This document shows, piece by piece, positions 7,545 through 15,092 of a stretch of 17,731 bases of DNA. Under the pieces are notes generated by a model that was not told the origin of the DNA, searched no databases, and was given only the letters and a program-made list of their open reading frames with translations. Numbering within the stretch: the first letter of the stretch is position 1; every line of letters begins with the position of its first letter. The position numbers and the translations under genes are program-made. This DNA is from Gemmatimonadota bacterium (GTDB lineage Bacteria; Gemmatimonadota; Gemmatimonadetes; JACCXV01), in the NCBI GenBank assembly GCA_013696835.1, contig JACCXV010000007.1, positions 1-17,731 of the forward strand, written 5' to 3'.

Positions 7545-7554
7545 GTTACGTCCC

Positions 7555-9090
7555 TCACTGGGGTGACCGGCCGGAGACGTCCTCACCCGCGACCGTCTTC
7601 ATCAGGGTTCCCGCTTCCAGTCTGTCGCCGGGCCGCACCTGGTTGATCACCGCGAGCATGTCCCGGGATAGGTCCGCCGGATAACGCGCCGCGAACTGCT
7701 CGACCGTCATCGCACTCGGAAGCTTGACGATCTCGAGACGCTGCGGCTGGATCGCCAGGATCCGCTGATCGGTGAGGCGGTCGAAGCTCGCGATCGCCGC
7801 TCCGATCTCGCGCTGATACCCGCCCCACAGCTGACCCGCCGTATAGCCTAGCAGCTGGTAGACGCGGCCCTCGTCCTCCACGAAAACCACCGCGCCCCGC
7901 AGGGTTCCCTGCTGCGTGCGCGCCTCGAACTCGGCCGACGCCGCCGACAAGCCGTTCAGGTCTCCGCGCCTGAACGCGCTCGTACGCAGCCCCTGCTGAC
8001 TGGCGAAGGTGCGAGCGGCGGCCTCGGCCGAGCCTCCCTTCGCCAGTGCAAGGCCAACGATGGCATCCTGCCGCGGGCTCACGGCGAGGACCTGCTGCTT
8101 CTGGTTCGCGGTCTTCCACCCCCGAGGGAACTCGAGCTGGAAACGCAGGTCGGGGTGGTAGAAGACGTTCGCCCGGAAGAAGCCTTCGCGCGGATTCAGC
8201 CCGAACACGACGCCGTCGATCTCGCGCAGGTGGCGATCGCGGTCGACGCGGGTGCCCTCGAAGCTGCTGCGGGTCGAATCGATCTTCGCCGCGATCAGCG
8301 CCCGCCGGTTCTCCGGGCTGGGATGCGACGCGAGCCAGTCCGGCACCCGGCTCGCCTGCTGGAGCTGGCTCACGCGCTCGAGCAGGGTGAAGACGTCCGT
8401 CATCGGTCGCGGGTCGTACCCGCCGCGGATCGCGTACCGCAGCCCGAGGTCGTCCGCCTGACGCTCGTCGTCACGGCTGTACTTCAGGAACAGGAGCCCC
8501 AGCCCGGCGTTCGCCAGGTCACCGAAGCGCGCGATGTCCGACGACAGGATCGATCCCACCCCGAGCCCCACGTTTGCGAGCTGCGCCTTGCTGATGCGCT
8601 CGACGGAGTGGCGCGCCGTCACGTGCCCGATCTCGTGACCGAGGACGGCCGCGAGCTCGGCTTCCGAATCGAGGTGCGCCAGTATCCCGCGTGTCACGTA
8701 GATGAAGCCGCCGGGGAGGGCGAACGCGTTGACCGCGGGATCGTCCACGACCCCGAAGGTCCACGGCAGCTCCGGCCGCTCCGAGCGCGCGGCGAGGCTG
8801 TCCCCCACGCGCGCGACGTAGGCCTGCAGCCCGGGATCGTCGTACAGGCCGATGCTGGCCGCCACCTCCTGCGAGGCCTGGCGGCCCATCGCGATCTCCT
8901 GCTGGGTGCCCACGAGGGAGAGCTGCTTCTCGCCTGTCGCGGGGTTGGTGGCGCAGCCTGTCAAGGGCCCTGCTGCGGACGCCGCGAGGGTGGCGCAGAC
9001 GAGAAGGATCTTCACCAACGGGCGGAGGCGCCGGACGGACCCGGCGAGGATCCGCGGAAGCGGCGTGAGGACTCGTGATCGTGATGCCAT
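7555..9090 (-). CDS. M48-family zinc metalloprotease lipoprotein with LysM-like tail
   Basis: This 511-residue envelope protease belongs to the BepA/LoiP-like M48 group, which acts in outer-membrane protein quality control (family knowledge). A hydrophobic signal region ends in the lipobox L43-T-G-C46, predicting a lipid-anchored periplasmic protein. The family N-terminal motif TNPATGEKQLSLV follows. The zinc site is HEIGH at 152-156, with the third ligand expected in the DDERQADDLG segment. The C-terminal part (about 440-500) has the KLPSAMTVEQFAARYP...PGDRLEAGTLMK pattern seen at the end of many such proteins, resembling LysM. The start ATG at 9090 was chosen because it places the signal peptide correctly; a frame extending to 9450 runs through the PIN gene and is a shadow. 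Confidence 0.9.
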   Translation of the reverse strand: MASRSRVLTPLPRILAGSVRRLRPLVKILLVCATLAASAAGPLTGCATNPATGEKQLSLVGTQQEIAMGRQASQEVAASIGLYDDPGLQAYVARVGDSLAARSERPELPWTFGVVDDPAVNAFALPGGFIYVTRGILAHLDSEAELAAVLGHEIGHVTARHSVERISKAQLANVGLGVGSILSSDIARFGDLANAGLGLLFLKYSRDDERQADDLGLRYAIRGGYDPRPMTDVFTLLERVSQLQQASRVPDWLASHPSPENRRALIAAKIDSTRSSFEGTRVDRDRHLREIDGVVFGLNPREGFFRANVFYHPDLRFQLEFPRGWKTANQKQQVLAVSPRQDAIVGLALAKGGSAEAAARTFASQQGLRTSAFRRGDLNGLSAASAEFEARTQQGTLRGAVVFVEDEGRVYQLLGYTAGQLWGGYQREIGAAIASFDRLTDQRILAIQPQRLEIVKLPSAMTVEQFAARYPADLSRDMLAVINQVRPGDRLEAGTLMKTVAGEDVSGRSPQ

Positions 9091-9134
9091 GTCGGGCCCC
9101 CATGCTTGTGGTCTCACGTAGCCTCGCCTCCCAT

Positions 9135-9542
9135 TCAACCTGACGCGGAAAACGCGCTCAATGCGATCGCCGTTTCCGGGAAATCGTCCAGAATCTGTCG
9201 ATCGGAGGTGACCAGCGGCAGTCCCAATTGGTGGGCGCTCGCAATGAACTCGCAATCGTACGCGGAGCAGCGCGACTGCGCCGCGAGCTGCAGCACAGCC
9301 TCCGAACTTGGCTGGAACTCGCAGCCATGGACGGTGGATTCGGCGAGACGCAACGCTTCGAGCGCTTGCATCAGGTCGAGATCTCTCCGGCGCACGTACC
9401 CCGCCAGCACGTTGCAGAACTCGCTCCTCCACAGCGTGGGCGCGGCCCACGCGGGATCCCGTCGAAATGCGAGTCGCGCCAGGCCCGTGTGCTCACCCTC
9501 GAGCACCAGGTAGGCGATGACGTTCGTATCGACGACGATCAC
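9135..9542 (-). CDS. PIN-domain toxin (FitB/VapC type), module 1
   Basis: This 135-residue PIN ribonuclease has all four acidic positions of the active site: D5 (VVDTN), E41 (WRSEF), D96 (SAYDCEF) and D114 (TSDRQ). VapC-type enzymes cut specific structured RNAs in a Mg-dependent way and are held inactive by the cognate antitoxin. It starts six bases after the FitA-like antitoxin stop, so both are co-transcribed. The M48 gene follows 44 bases downstream on the same strand. It appears intact. Confidence 0.9.
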   Translation of the reverse strand: MIVVDTNVIAYLVLEGEHTGLARLAFRRDPAWAAPTLWRSEFCNVLAGYVRRRDLDLMQALEALRLAESTVHGCEFQPSSEAVLQLAAQSRCSAYDCEFIASAHQLGLPLVTSDRQILDDFPETAIALSAFSASG

Positions 9543-9548
9543 CCGACC

Positions 9549-9794
9549 TCAGGGCCGTCCGCGATCACGCGCCTCCCGGAGCGCCCCATCCGTCAGGGAC
9601 CTGATCTTCAGACCCCGACGGAAAGCGTCGATTCGCTGGAGCAGAGTATCTACATCCTCATCCCCGCGGTTGCCGAGCGCGCGCTCGAGGCAGACCAGAG
9701 CCTCCTTGTTGATGCTTCGGCGATGAGCCGCTGCACTCTGCCTGAGGAGAGCGTAGAGGTCATCGGGAATGTTCTTCAACGTGAAGGAGGGCAT
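9549..9794 (-). CDS. FitA-like antitoxin, module 1
   Basis: This 81-residue antitoxin has an N-terminal ribbon-helix-helix typical of FitA/StbC proteins (FTLKNIPDDLYALLRQSA, then RRSINKEAL) and a charged C-terminal tail that would bind the PIN toxin. It is upstream of the toxin as usual. There is no convincing Shine-Dalgarno before the ATG. The second FitA-like antitoxin at 15620-15850 shares the KNIPDxLY and RRS...EA positions. Confidence 0.87.
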   Translation of the reverse strand: MPSFTLKNIPDDLYALLRQSAAAHRRSINKEALVCLERALGNRGDEDVDTLLQRIDAFRRGLKIRSLTDGALREARDRGRP

Positions 9795-9843
9795 GCGTTA
9801 GGCTGAGTTTCTGCAGCATCGCCGGCGGCACTTGCGAGGGTGA

Positions 9844-9871
9844 GGTTCCAAAATGTAACCATTATGGAACC
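9844..9871. promoter_or_regulatory. operator dyad GGTTCCA...TGGAACC upstream of module 1
   Basis: A perfect 7-bp inverted repeat (9844-9850 and 9865-9871, 14-bp spacer) lies 50 bases before the FitA-like start. A -10-like CATAAT on the minus strand (9861-9866) sits inside it. A ribbon-helix-helix antitoxin binding here would repress its own operon. The -35 is not clear. Confidence 0.6.
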
Positions 9872-9949
9872 TAGTGGCTTAAGACGCTAGCAATGCTCGC
9901 GCCGACCAGCGTACGGGCTGCCCAGAGGCGCTCGCCATCTGCTCTTCGC

Positions 9950-10366
9950 TCAATGTCCCGCGCCGAAGATCGCCTTCTCCAAACGAGTGTCTGCCGTCAG
10001 GAGCTGCAGATCGGGGATCCTCCGCCGTGCCAGCAGGTAGGTGGCGAGATGCAGGGCATCCAGCGTGCGCAGGGGACGCCCCGGCGCCACATGCTGGGCT
10101 TCCTCACAGACGGCGAGGCTGAGCTCCCACAGCTCACATCTCGCCCAGAGGGACTCGATCTCCCGCGTCGCATCGGCGATTTCACGCTCGGAGCGTCCCA
10201 TGCTTCGCAACCGTAGCAACGCTCGGGCGGACTCAACGAGTGAGAGACGGGAGGTGACGAGAGCGGCCGCGGAACGCATTCGCGCCTCGAGCTCCGGGCT
10301 GGTGCCCGACTCGAGAAGCGAGCGAAGCACCGCCGAGGTGTCCAGGTAGAGAGATTCGCCTTTCAT
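9950..10366 (-). CDS. PIN-domain toxin (VapC type), module 2
   Basis: This 138-residue PIN protein has D9 (YLDTSA), E45 (SLVESARALL), D103 (TLDALHLA) and D126 (TADTRL), so the catalytic quartet is complete. The LDTSALVK-like start and the RTLDALHLATYLLARR block are typical VapC signatures. Its start overlaps the stop of the Phd/YefM antitoxin by ATGA, giving translational coupling. RNA cleavage is the expected activity. Confidence 0.9.
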   Translation of the reverse strand: MKGESLYLDTSAVLRSLLESGTSPELEARMRSAAALVTSRLSLVESARALLRLRSMGRSEREIADATREIESLWARCELWELSLAVCEEAQHVAPGRPLRTLDALHLATYLLARRRIPDLQLLTADTRLEKAIFGAGH

Positions 10367-10674
10367 CGCGCTACGCCGCGTTCGCCTCGCAGGTCATCGA
10401 GGAGCGCCATGGCCGTGCCCTCCGGAAGCCCGAGGCCGGCCGTCTTCCAGGTCCAGTCCTCCTTCGGCAGACTCGCGCGCGTGATCTCTCCGCTCTCGGC
10501 GAGGGCGTCGAGAAGATCCTCGATCTCCGGGTGGACCGCAGCCTGGCGCCGCGCGGGGCGAATCTCGGCCACTACCCGGTCCCGCTCCGTGACCAGGATC
10601 GTGTCACCGCCCTTGACGAGGCGGATGTACTCCGACAGGCGCGCCTTGAGCTGCTTGATGCCGACCGCTCTCAT
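10363..10674 (-). CDS. Phd/YefM-family antitoxin, module 2
   Basis: The product is 103 residues. The N-terminal Phd/YefM DNA-binding fold is clear (AVGIKQLKARLSEYIRLVKG, then DTILVTERDRVVAEIRPA). A C-terminal region (about 60-103) including DWTWKTAGLGLPEGTAMALL would neutralise the PIN toxin. The ATG lies six bases after a -10 box and has no Shine-Dalgarno, so a leaderless message is likely. The longer frame reaching 10875 adds only non-family sequence and was rejected. Confidence 0.88.
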   Translation of the reverse strand: MRAVGIKQLKARLSEYIRLVKGGDTILVTERDRVVAEIRPARRQAAVHPEIEDLLDALAESGEITRASLPKEDWTWKTAGLGLPEGTAMALLDDLRGERGVAR

Positions 10675-10680
10675 GGCTAG

Positions 10681-10709
10681 AAAGTAGTTACCAGTGGTTA
10701 CAATAACAA
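10681..10709 (-). promoter_or_regulatory. module 2 promoter with operator in spacer
   Basis: On the minus strand TTGTTA (10704-10709), a 17-bp spacer and TACTTT (10681-10686) are followed by six bases and then ATG. The near-perfect dyad GTTACCA-G-TGGTTAC (10687-10701, one mismatch) exactly fills the spacer and is a good site for the Phd-type antitoxin. Confidence 0.75.
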
Positions 10710-10865
10710 TTGGAATGCGAGCAGCTCCACGAGGCGGTGCCTGCCGGTGAGCTCCCGCGCGATGTCGTTCTGACAAGCAGAGCCATCGCCGAACCCGCGG
10801 CTGGGAAGGAAAGACCGCTCCTGACACACGTCCCGCGGGGAGACGAGCGCGTCCCTCGAGCGCAT
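10698..10865 (-). other. intergenic open frame of unknown nature, in phase with the TPR gene
   Basis: The gap between the TPR chimera stop (10902) and the Phd promoter has no recognised gene. A 55-codon frame from ATG 10865 to TAA 10698 is in the same phase as the upstream TPR gene and would be reached by read-through of its TAA. It has high GC at third positions, but this could simply reflect local composition. No family was recognised. Confidence 0.25.
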
Positions 10866-10901
10866 CGTGGCACACGCCGAGGACCTGCTGGTGGCCGCCT
10901 T

Positions 10902-11606
10902 TTACAGATACCGGAACTCGCCCGCGATCTTCGCCGCCGCATCCAGCTCCGCCCGCGCCGCCTCATGCGAGCCAGCTTCCCAACTGGTCAGCGCCCGATC
11001 GACGTGTCGCGACAGTCGAGGCGGAAGAGGCTGCTGGGATGGATGAGAGAGGGCTCGCGCGTGCTCGACAACATCGCTCAGGTTGCCGTCGGCGAGCGAG
11101 ACCGCGATCAGCGGCCAGAGAGCCGTCCACTTGAACGGATAGATGAAACTGCTCTGTGACCACAGGTCGACAGCGGCTTCGGCTTCCCGTCGCGCCAGCC
11201 GGAGGTCGCCTCCGCGCAAGGCAAGCCAGCTGAAGTTGGCCCTCGCCATGGCCATGTACTCGAGCAGCTTGTGCCTGGTCGTGAAGGCCAGCGCTCGCTC
11301 GGCGGCCCGCCGCGCGCGATCCAGGTCTCCCCTCCTCCGATGGAGGACTACAGCATAGGTGAGGCAGCGCGACAGCAGCGTCACGTCGCCGCTCTTCTCC
11401 GCGATGGGCAATGCAACCGCGAACTCTCGCTCTGCGGCATCGATCTCGGAGCGGCTGAGAAATCCGAGGCCCAGCGAGAAGCGACACTCACCGACGAGGG
11501 GCGTGTCACCGGCTTCCTGGAATCGAGGGTTGTTGATGCCGGCAACGGCATAGCCGGGTTCCCAGTCTGCCAGCGTGTCGAAGACGAAGAGGTGCACGGG
11601 CGTCAC
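10902..11606 (-). pseudogene. chimera: DJ-1/PfpI N-terminus joined to TPR C-terminus of a cyclase/ATPase
   Basis: The frame encodes 234 residues from a GTG that overlaps the VOC stop (GTGA). Residues 1 to about 30 (VTPVHLFVFDTLADWEPGYA, then NNPRFQ) match the start of DJ-1/PfpI class-1 glutamine-amidotransferase-like proteins, but the nucleophile-elbow cysteine domain is missing. From about residue 37 (VGECRFSLGLGFLSRSEIDA) to the end it matches the TPR-like C-terminal repeats of large class III cyclase/AAA ATPase proteins. The block LLEYMAMARANFSWLALRGG, then YPFKWTALWPL, is characteristic, and FRYL looks like that family's natural C-terminus. The junction is at about 11500-11515. It is probably a deletion fusion; whether it yields a stable protein is unknown. 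Confidence 0.65.
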
Positions 11607-12121
11607 GTGCGACTCGGTGGCTCGGACCGTGGCTCGACCGTGCCGTCTGCGGCTTCGGACCACGCCGTGAAACGCCGCTGCATCTCCTCTCTCGGAACCT
11701 CTTCCGTCTCGTGCCCGAGCAGCCATTCGTGTCCGAACGGATCGCGCACGCGGCATTGACGTTCGCCGTGGCCCTGATCGGCGGGTTCCATGACCATCGT
11801 GGCTCCCGCCTGCACGGCTCGGCGGGCCAGAACGTCCACGTCGTCGACATGCAGATGAAGGGTGCTCCCGGTGCCGCCGAACGCCAGGGGGCTCCGAATG
11901 CCGTAGTCAGGGTACTCGTCGACGATCATCAACGTCACCGGGCCCAGCTTTAGTTCCGCATGCCCGATCCGCCCATCCGGCTCGGACAGCCTGAACAGCT
12001 CCTCCGCGCCGAAGACCCGCTTGTAGAAGTCGATCGCCGCAGCCGCCCCTCGCACATGCAAATAGGGGTAGACCTCGCGGATCACGGGCAGCGAGTTCTT
12101 GGCTCTTTCAACCAGCACCAT
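11603..12121 (-). CDS. VOC-family (glyoxalase/PhnB-like) protein
   Basis: This 172-residue protein has two beta-alpha-beta-beta-beta modules of the vicinal oxygen chelate fold. The first is in PYLHVRGAAAAIDFYKRVFGA and the second in STLHLHVDDVDVLARRAVQAGA followed by CRVRDPFGHEWLLGHETEE. This PhnB/glyoxalase-like pattern occurs in bleomycin-resistance-like and DNA-modification-linked proteins; no substrate can be inferred. A Shine-Dalgarno (AGGTGAT) precedes the ATG. The downstream DJ-1 start overlaps it, so the original operon was probably VOC plus DJ-1 before the fusion. The last about 20 residues are a charged low-complexity tail. Confidence 0.87.
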   Translation of the reverse strand: MVLVERAKNSLPVIREVYPYLHVRGAAAAIDFYKRVFGAEELFRLSEPDGRIGHAELKLGPVTLMIVDEYPDYGIRSPLAFGGTGSTLHLHVDDVDVLARRAVQAGATMVMEPADQGHGERQCRVRDPFGHEWLLGHETEEVPREEMQRRFTAWSEAADGTVEPRSEPPSRT

Positions 12122-12191
12122 GGATCACCTCTTCGCGAACGTTACGACCCTTTTCGGCACCGGCTCGAAGAGGCTCACGACCCGGGAGTGA

Positions 12192-12600
12192 TCATTCCGT
12201 GCCGAGGTGGCGGCGAACCATCTCGACGACCTCGCGTGCATGTACGACCGCTTCGTCTGCAGGAGCGTGTGAACACCCGGGCCGGGATGCTGTCCGGGAG
12301 CGAGTTCGGGTACCGGGTCGGGACGTAGAACCCATCCAGCACGCTCCAGCGGCTGCATCCCTCGGCGAAGGAGGGGTCCGCGCGCGAGGCCTCGGCGCAC
12401 AGGCGTTCCACGGAGTGCCCGAGCACGACCTCCGCGCCTCCGGCGTAGAGAAAGGCCTTCAAGGCCTTCTCTGCCACCTGCTGTGCGAGGAAGCAGGCGA
12501 GATGATGGGCTCCCTGCTTAGCCAGGTGCTCAGCCCACCCGAGGTCGATTTCGGCCTGCTCGAGCCAGCGGCGACCCTCATCGAGCGGCGTCCCTCTCAT
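12192..12600 (-). pseudogene. HEPN-domain protein, C-terminus frameshifted
   Basis: The N-terminal 110 residues are a clear HEPN domain (WLEQAEIDLGWAEHLAKQGA, then CFLAQQVAEKALKAFLY, then VLDGFYVPTRYPNSLPD). After VFT the frame continues as an Arg-rich tail to a stop at 12175. The normal family ending is in the neighbouring frame: ADEAVVHAREVVEMVRRHL, then GTE and TGA at 12192-12194. A net +1 (or -2) change at about 12258-12270 explains it. The upstream MNT gene overlaps the start by 23 bp. A sequencing error is an alternative, and the altered protein could still fold in its N-terminal part. Confidence 0.75.
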
Positions 12601-12931
12601 AGATTACCTCGCCCTCGGCCAAGGCGCGGCGCGCCAATCCACTTTCAGGCATCGCCGCAAGCTCGGCAGGTGTGTAGACGAGCAAGTCGAGATCCACTCC
12701 GAGGCTGAGCTTCTGATGCAAACGCGCCGTGCGCATCACGAAGTCGAGCTGAGAGTCCATCTCCACCAGCACGTCGAGGTCTGTCGCCAGGTCCCGGCGA
12801 CCCGCGGCATAGGACCCGAAGAGCACCACACGCCGTACCTCGGGCATGTCCGCCAGCACCCGACGAAGGCGTTCGACACCACGCTGCAGGGCCTCCGTGT
12901 AGGCCGTTCGTTCCTCGCCCATGTCGATCAT
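12578..12931 (-). CDS. minimal nucleotidyltransferase (MNT) of an MNT/HEPN pair
   Basis: This 117-residue protein has the polymerase-beta nucleotidyltransferase signature: G39-S40 in LFGSYAAG, D51 and D53 in TDLDVLV, and the third acidic position in VDLDLLVY (D80/D82). In MNT/HEPN toxin-antitoxin systems the MNT enzyme neutralises the HEPN RNase by transferring AMP to it. Here the MNT is intact and its partner is damaged. The ATG was chosen because AGGAAG precedes it at a good distance. The upstream promoter is listed separately. Confidence 0.88.
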   Translation of the reverse strand: MIDMGEERTAYTEALQRGVERLRRVLADMPEVRRVVLFGSYAAGRRDLATDLDVLVEMDSQLDFVMRTARLHQKLSLGVDLDLLVYTPAELAAMPESGLARRALAEGEVIYERDAAR

Positions 12932-12971
12932 GGAAAACTTCCTACCCTTGGCATGGCCAACTGAGCGCGCG

Positions 12972-13020
12972 AGGCATCGAGGTCGATGGCCTATATCAGC
13001 TTCAGGGTGGTGGCGGTCAA
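12972..13020 (-). promoter_or_regulatory. MNT/HEPN promoter and downstream dyad
   Basis: On the minus strand TTGACC (13015-13020), 17 bp and GATATA (12992-12997) form a plausible promoter. TATAGG with a longer spacer is the alternative -10. Immediately after it AGGCCATCGA-CC-TCGATGCCT (12972-12992, one bulged base) forms a dyad that could be an operator. Confidence 0.5.
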
Positions 13021-13040
13021 TGCACCGGCAAGGCATGGCC

Positions 13041-13064
13041 CCCGCCTGAGCACCTTCAGGCGGG
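13041..13064 (-). terminator. GC-rich hairpin over the NERD-helicase stop codon
   Basis: A perfect 9-bp stem (CCCGCCTGA with TCAGGCGGG) and 6-base loop include the TGA stop of the helicase gene (13056-13058). No T-tract follows on the minus strand, so it is at best a weak terminator or a 3'-protecting hairpin. Confidence 0.45.
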
Positions 13065-14681
13065 CTTTCCGAACCACTTCAGCGCCTGCCTCACGTCGCG
13101 GTTGCCGATCACGACCAGGTGTCCCACGGCGCGGCTCATCCCGATGTAGGCCAGCGACCGCTCGCGCGCCTTGCTGATCTCCTTCAGGATCACGACCGCG
13201 GCGTCGGCCTCGAGTCCCTTGAACCTGTGGATCGTCTCGGCCACGATTCCCTCCTCGCCCGGTCGCACCAGCCGGGTGCCGGCGAACTCCTTTCCGATCA
13301 GGCCGTCCACGAAAAGCCGCCGGTCGGACAGCACCACGATCTGCTCGCGCCGCAGTCCCTCCAGGTGCAACAGGCGGTGCAGCACGCCGCGCAGTTGATC
13401 CTCAACCTCCTCCGGAGTCGCCGCCTCGAGGAACTCGGGCTGCGGACCGCCCGCGCCGAGAGTGGACGGCCGCCGGTCCAGCACGGCCGAGACGCGGCGG
13501 GCAATCGGCAGCGTGTTGCGGCAGTTCACGCTCAGGTCGAAGGCGGGCTCGTCGAACGGCGGCTCCCAGTCCTCGCGGTAGATGGCCTGCTGAGCGTCCG
13601 CGAAGACGTAGAGCGGCCCCTTGTCCGGATCCTCGAGGAGAAGCTGGAGCGCCGTCCACCAGCCGGGCGCGAAGTCCTGACCCTCGTCCACCACGATGGC
13701 GTCGACCTTGAAGCCCAGCTTGTCGGCGGCCGTCATCAGGAGCGCCGGAAGCTCCTCGTCATACCAGCGGCTGCTTGGCACGTCCCCCGGTCGCACGTCC
13801 AGCCCAGCCCGCTCGGCTAGCGTGCGGCAGACACCGTGAAAGTGGGAGACGGTCATGCCCGCGTCTCCGGCGAACTCGGTGGCGAGGCGCTGCCCGAGAG
13901 GCTCGTTGAAGCACGTCAGCAGCACCCGGAAGCCGTCCTGCCGCAGCCGCCGCGCGCGCTCGACCGCGAGCACCGTCTTCCCCGTCCCCGCTTCCCCGTG
14001 GATGATGGCCCGCCGGTTCCGACGCAGGCTGTCCAGCACTCCCATCTGCTCTCCGGTCAGATCGCGCAGGCGCACCTTCGCGTCCGCCACCTGGTCCGCG
14101 ATCAGCGGCCGGAAGCGGACCGTGGGGGCGAGCAGGTTCGTCAGCGCCGCGAGGTCGTCGCTGGAAACGCGGGCTCGCAGACGCCAGTGGTCGCTCACCC
14201 GCAGAAGCCGTGGTTCGATGCGCTCCAGGTCGCCCCTATCCAGGATGAGCTCGGCGGGCGCGACTGGGCCGAGGGAGCGCGGGTCCCTCAGATTGGGGAA
14301 CGCCGCGCAATGGCCTGCGGGGATGGCGCCAAGCGCGGGTCGGGCGTTGCGCAGATATGACGTGAGGCTGTGCTTCGAGTCCGTGGCCTGGACGAACGGG
14401 TCCTTGATCGTGTGCCGCTGGCCCTCCCCGTCGGTGGAGAACCACTGGCCCGCCTGCACGTCGATCCCGCCTCCCTTCACCTCGAGGACTATCAGACCGT
14501 GCTCCGGATGCGCCAGCACGAAGTCCGCTTCCCCGTCGCCGGGGGCGCCCTTGCGAAGGGATTGCCAGGCGACGGAGTGGAAGACACGCCACGGGTCTGG
14601 AAGTCGTGCGAGGGAGGAGAAGACCCTGCGCTCGGCGGGAGAGCAGTCGGGCTTGGGCTGGCGGGGATGGAGATGGGCCAT
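13056..14681 (-). CDS. NERD-nuclease/SF1 (UvrD-like) helicase
   Basis: The product is 541 residues. The N-terminal NERD domain (about 14-130) shows the nuclease-related acidic and lysine residues: E51-A-D53 in GEADFVLAH and E67-V-K69 in LIVLEVKGG. A superfamily 1 ATPase/helicase follows: Walker A GEAGTGKT at 229-236, Walker B region VVDEGQDF at 330-337, the SVNCRNT motif about 384-390, HRFKGLEAD at 485-493 and AYIGMSRA at 511-518. NERD plus SF1 helicase proteins occur in mobile and defence regions and are thought to process DNA. The gene starts 66 bases after mazF on the same strand, with a weak Shine-Dalgarno. All motifs look intact. Confidence 0.9.
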   Translation of the reverse strand: MAHLHPRQPKPDCSPAERRVFSSLARLPDPWRVFHSVAWQSLRKGAPGDGEADFVLAHPEHGLIVLEVKGGGIDVQAGQWFSTDGEGQRHTIKDPFVQATDSKHSLTSYLRNARPALGAIPAGHCAAFPNLRDPRSLGPVAPAELILDRGDLERIEPRLLRVSDHWRLRARVSSDDLAALTNLLAPTVRFRPLIADQVADAKVRLRDLTGEQMGVLDSLRRNRRAIIHGEAGTGKTVLAVERARRLRQDGFRVLLTCFNEPLGQRLATEFAGDAGMTVSHFHGVCRTLAERAGLDVRPGDVPSSRWYDEELPALLMTAADKLGFKVDAIVVDEGQDFAPGWWTALQLLLEDPDKGPLYVFADAQQAIYREDWEPPFDEPAFDLSVNCRNTLPIARRVSAVLDRRPSTLGAGGPQPEFLEAATPEEVEDQLRGVLHRLLHLEGLRREQIVVLSDRRLFVDGLIGKEFAGTRLVRPGEEGIVAETIHRFKGLEADAAVVILKEISKARERSLAYIGMSRAVGHLVVIGNRDVRQALKWFGKPA

Positions 14682-14717
14682 CGACCTGGGCTCGCTGATC
14701 CGAGGAGGATCGTACTG

Positions 14718-14738
14718 CCAGCAGACAAGCTCTGCTGG
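14718..14738. promoter_or_regulatory. hairpin between mazF and NERD helicase
   Basis: A perfect 8-bp inverted repeat CCAGCAGA-CAAGC-TCTGCTGG lies in the 66-bp gap. There is no T-run after it on the minus strand, so a simple terminator is doubtful. It may be an attenuator, RNA-processing site or operator setting helicase expression relative to mazEF. Confidence 0.5.
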
Positions 14739-14747
14739 TCGCTCTCG

Positions 14748-15092
14748 CTACCTGCCGAGTACGAGCGCGATTCCGTCCAGGATGGCTTCCATCTGACGAC
14801 GGCTGACGCGACCGACACGCTCGGCGAGCAGGTTCCTGTCGATCGTCACGATCTGGGACACGTTCGCCACCGAATCCTTCGGAAGACGAGTGCTGCGCGC
14901 CGTCAACAAGACGTTTCCTGGGGCTTCCGCCCAGTGCACGTTGCTGGTGAGCGGCACGCACACGACCGTGGCGATCCGGCTGCGGTTCAAGGCCTCTCCC
15001 TGCGCGACTACGACGGGGCGTCGAAAGCCAGGACCAGAGCCGGTGGGACTCGGCAAATCAGCCCAGAAGATGTCACCCTGCCCGATTACCAC
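14748..15092 (-). CDS. mazF: MazF-family endoribonuclease toxin
   Basis: This 114-residue toxin has the MazF/PemK barrel: GDIFWADLP at residues 6-14, FRRPVVVAQGEALN at 23-36 (Arg25 catalytic by position), VVCVPLTSN at 43-51, and the C-terminal VSQIVTIDRNLL segment. MazF enzymes cleave single-stranded RNA at short sequences and arrest translation. Its start overlaps the end of the antitoxin gene by seven bases, so the two are coupled. The helicase gene lies downstream on the same strand. Confidence 0.92.
   Translation of the reverse strand: MVIGQGDIFWADLPSPTGSGPGFRRPVVVAQGEALNRSRIATVVCVPLTSNVHWAEAPGNVLLTARSTRLPKDSVANVSQIVTIDRNLLAERVGRVSRRQMEAILDGIALVLGR

Noticed and set aside
8155..9078. Plus-strand frame over the M48 gene
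   Set aside because: Antisense of a well-supported metalloprotease gene.
9091..9450. Upstream extension of the M48 protease start
   Set aside because: Would run through the PIN gene and put the signal peptide in the middle of the protein.
10675..10875. Upstream extension of the Phd antitoxin
   Set aside because: Adds non-family residues and overrides a convincing promoter placed directly before the short start.
13855..14796. Plus-strand frame over the NERD helicase
   Set aside because: Arg/Ser-rich shadow; helicase motifs are all on the minus strand.
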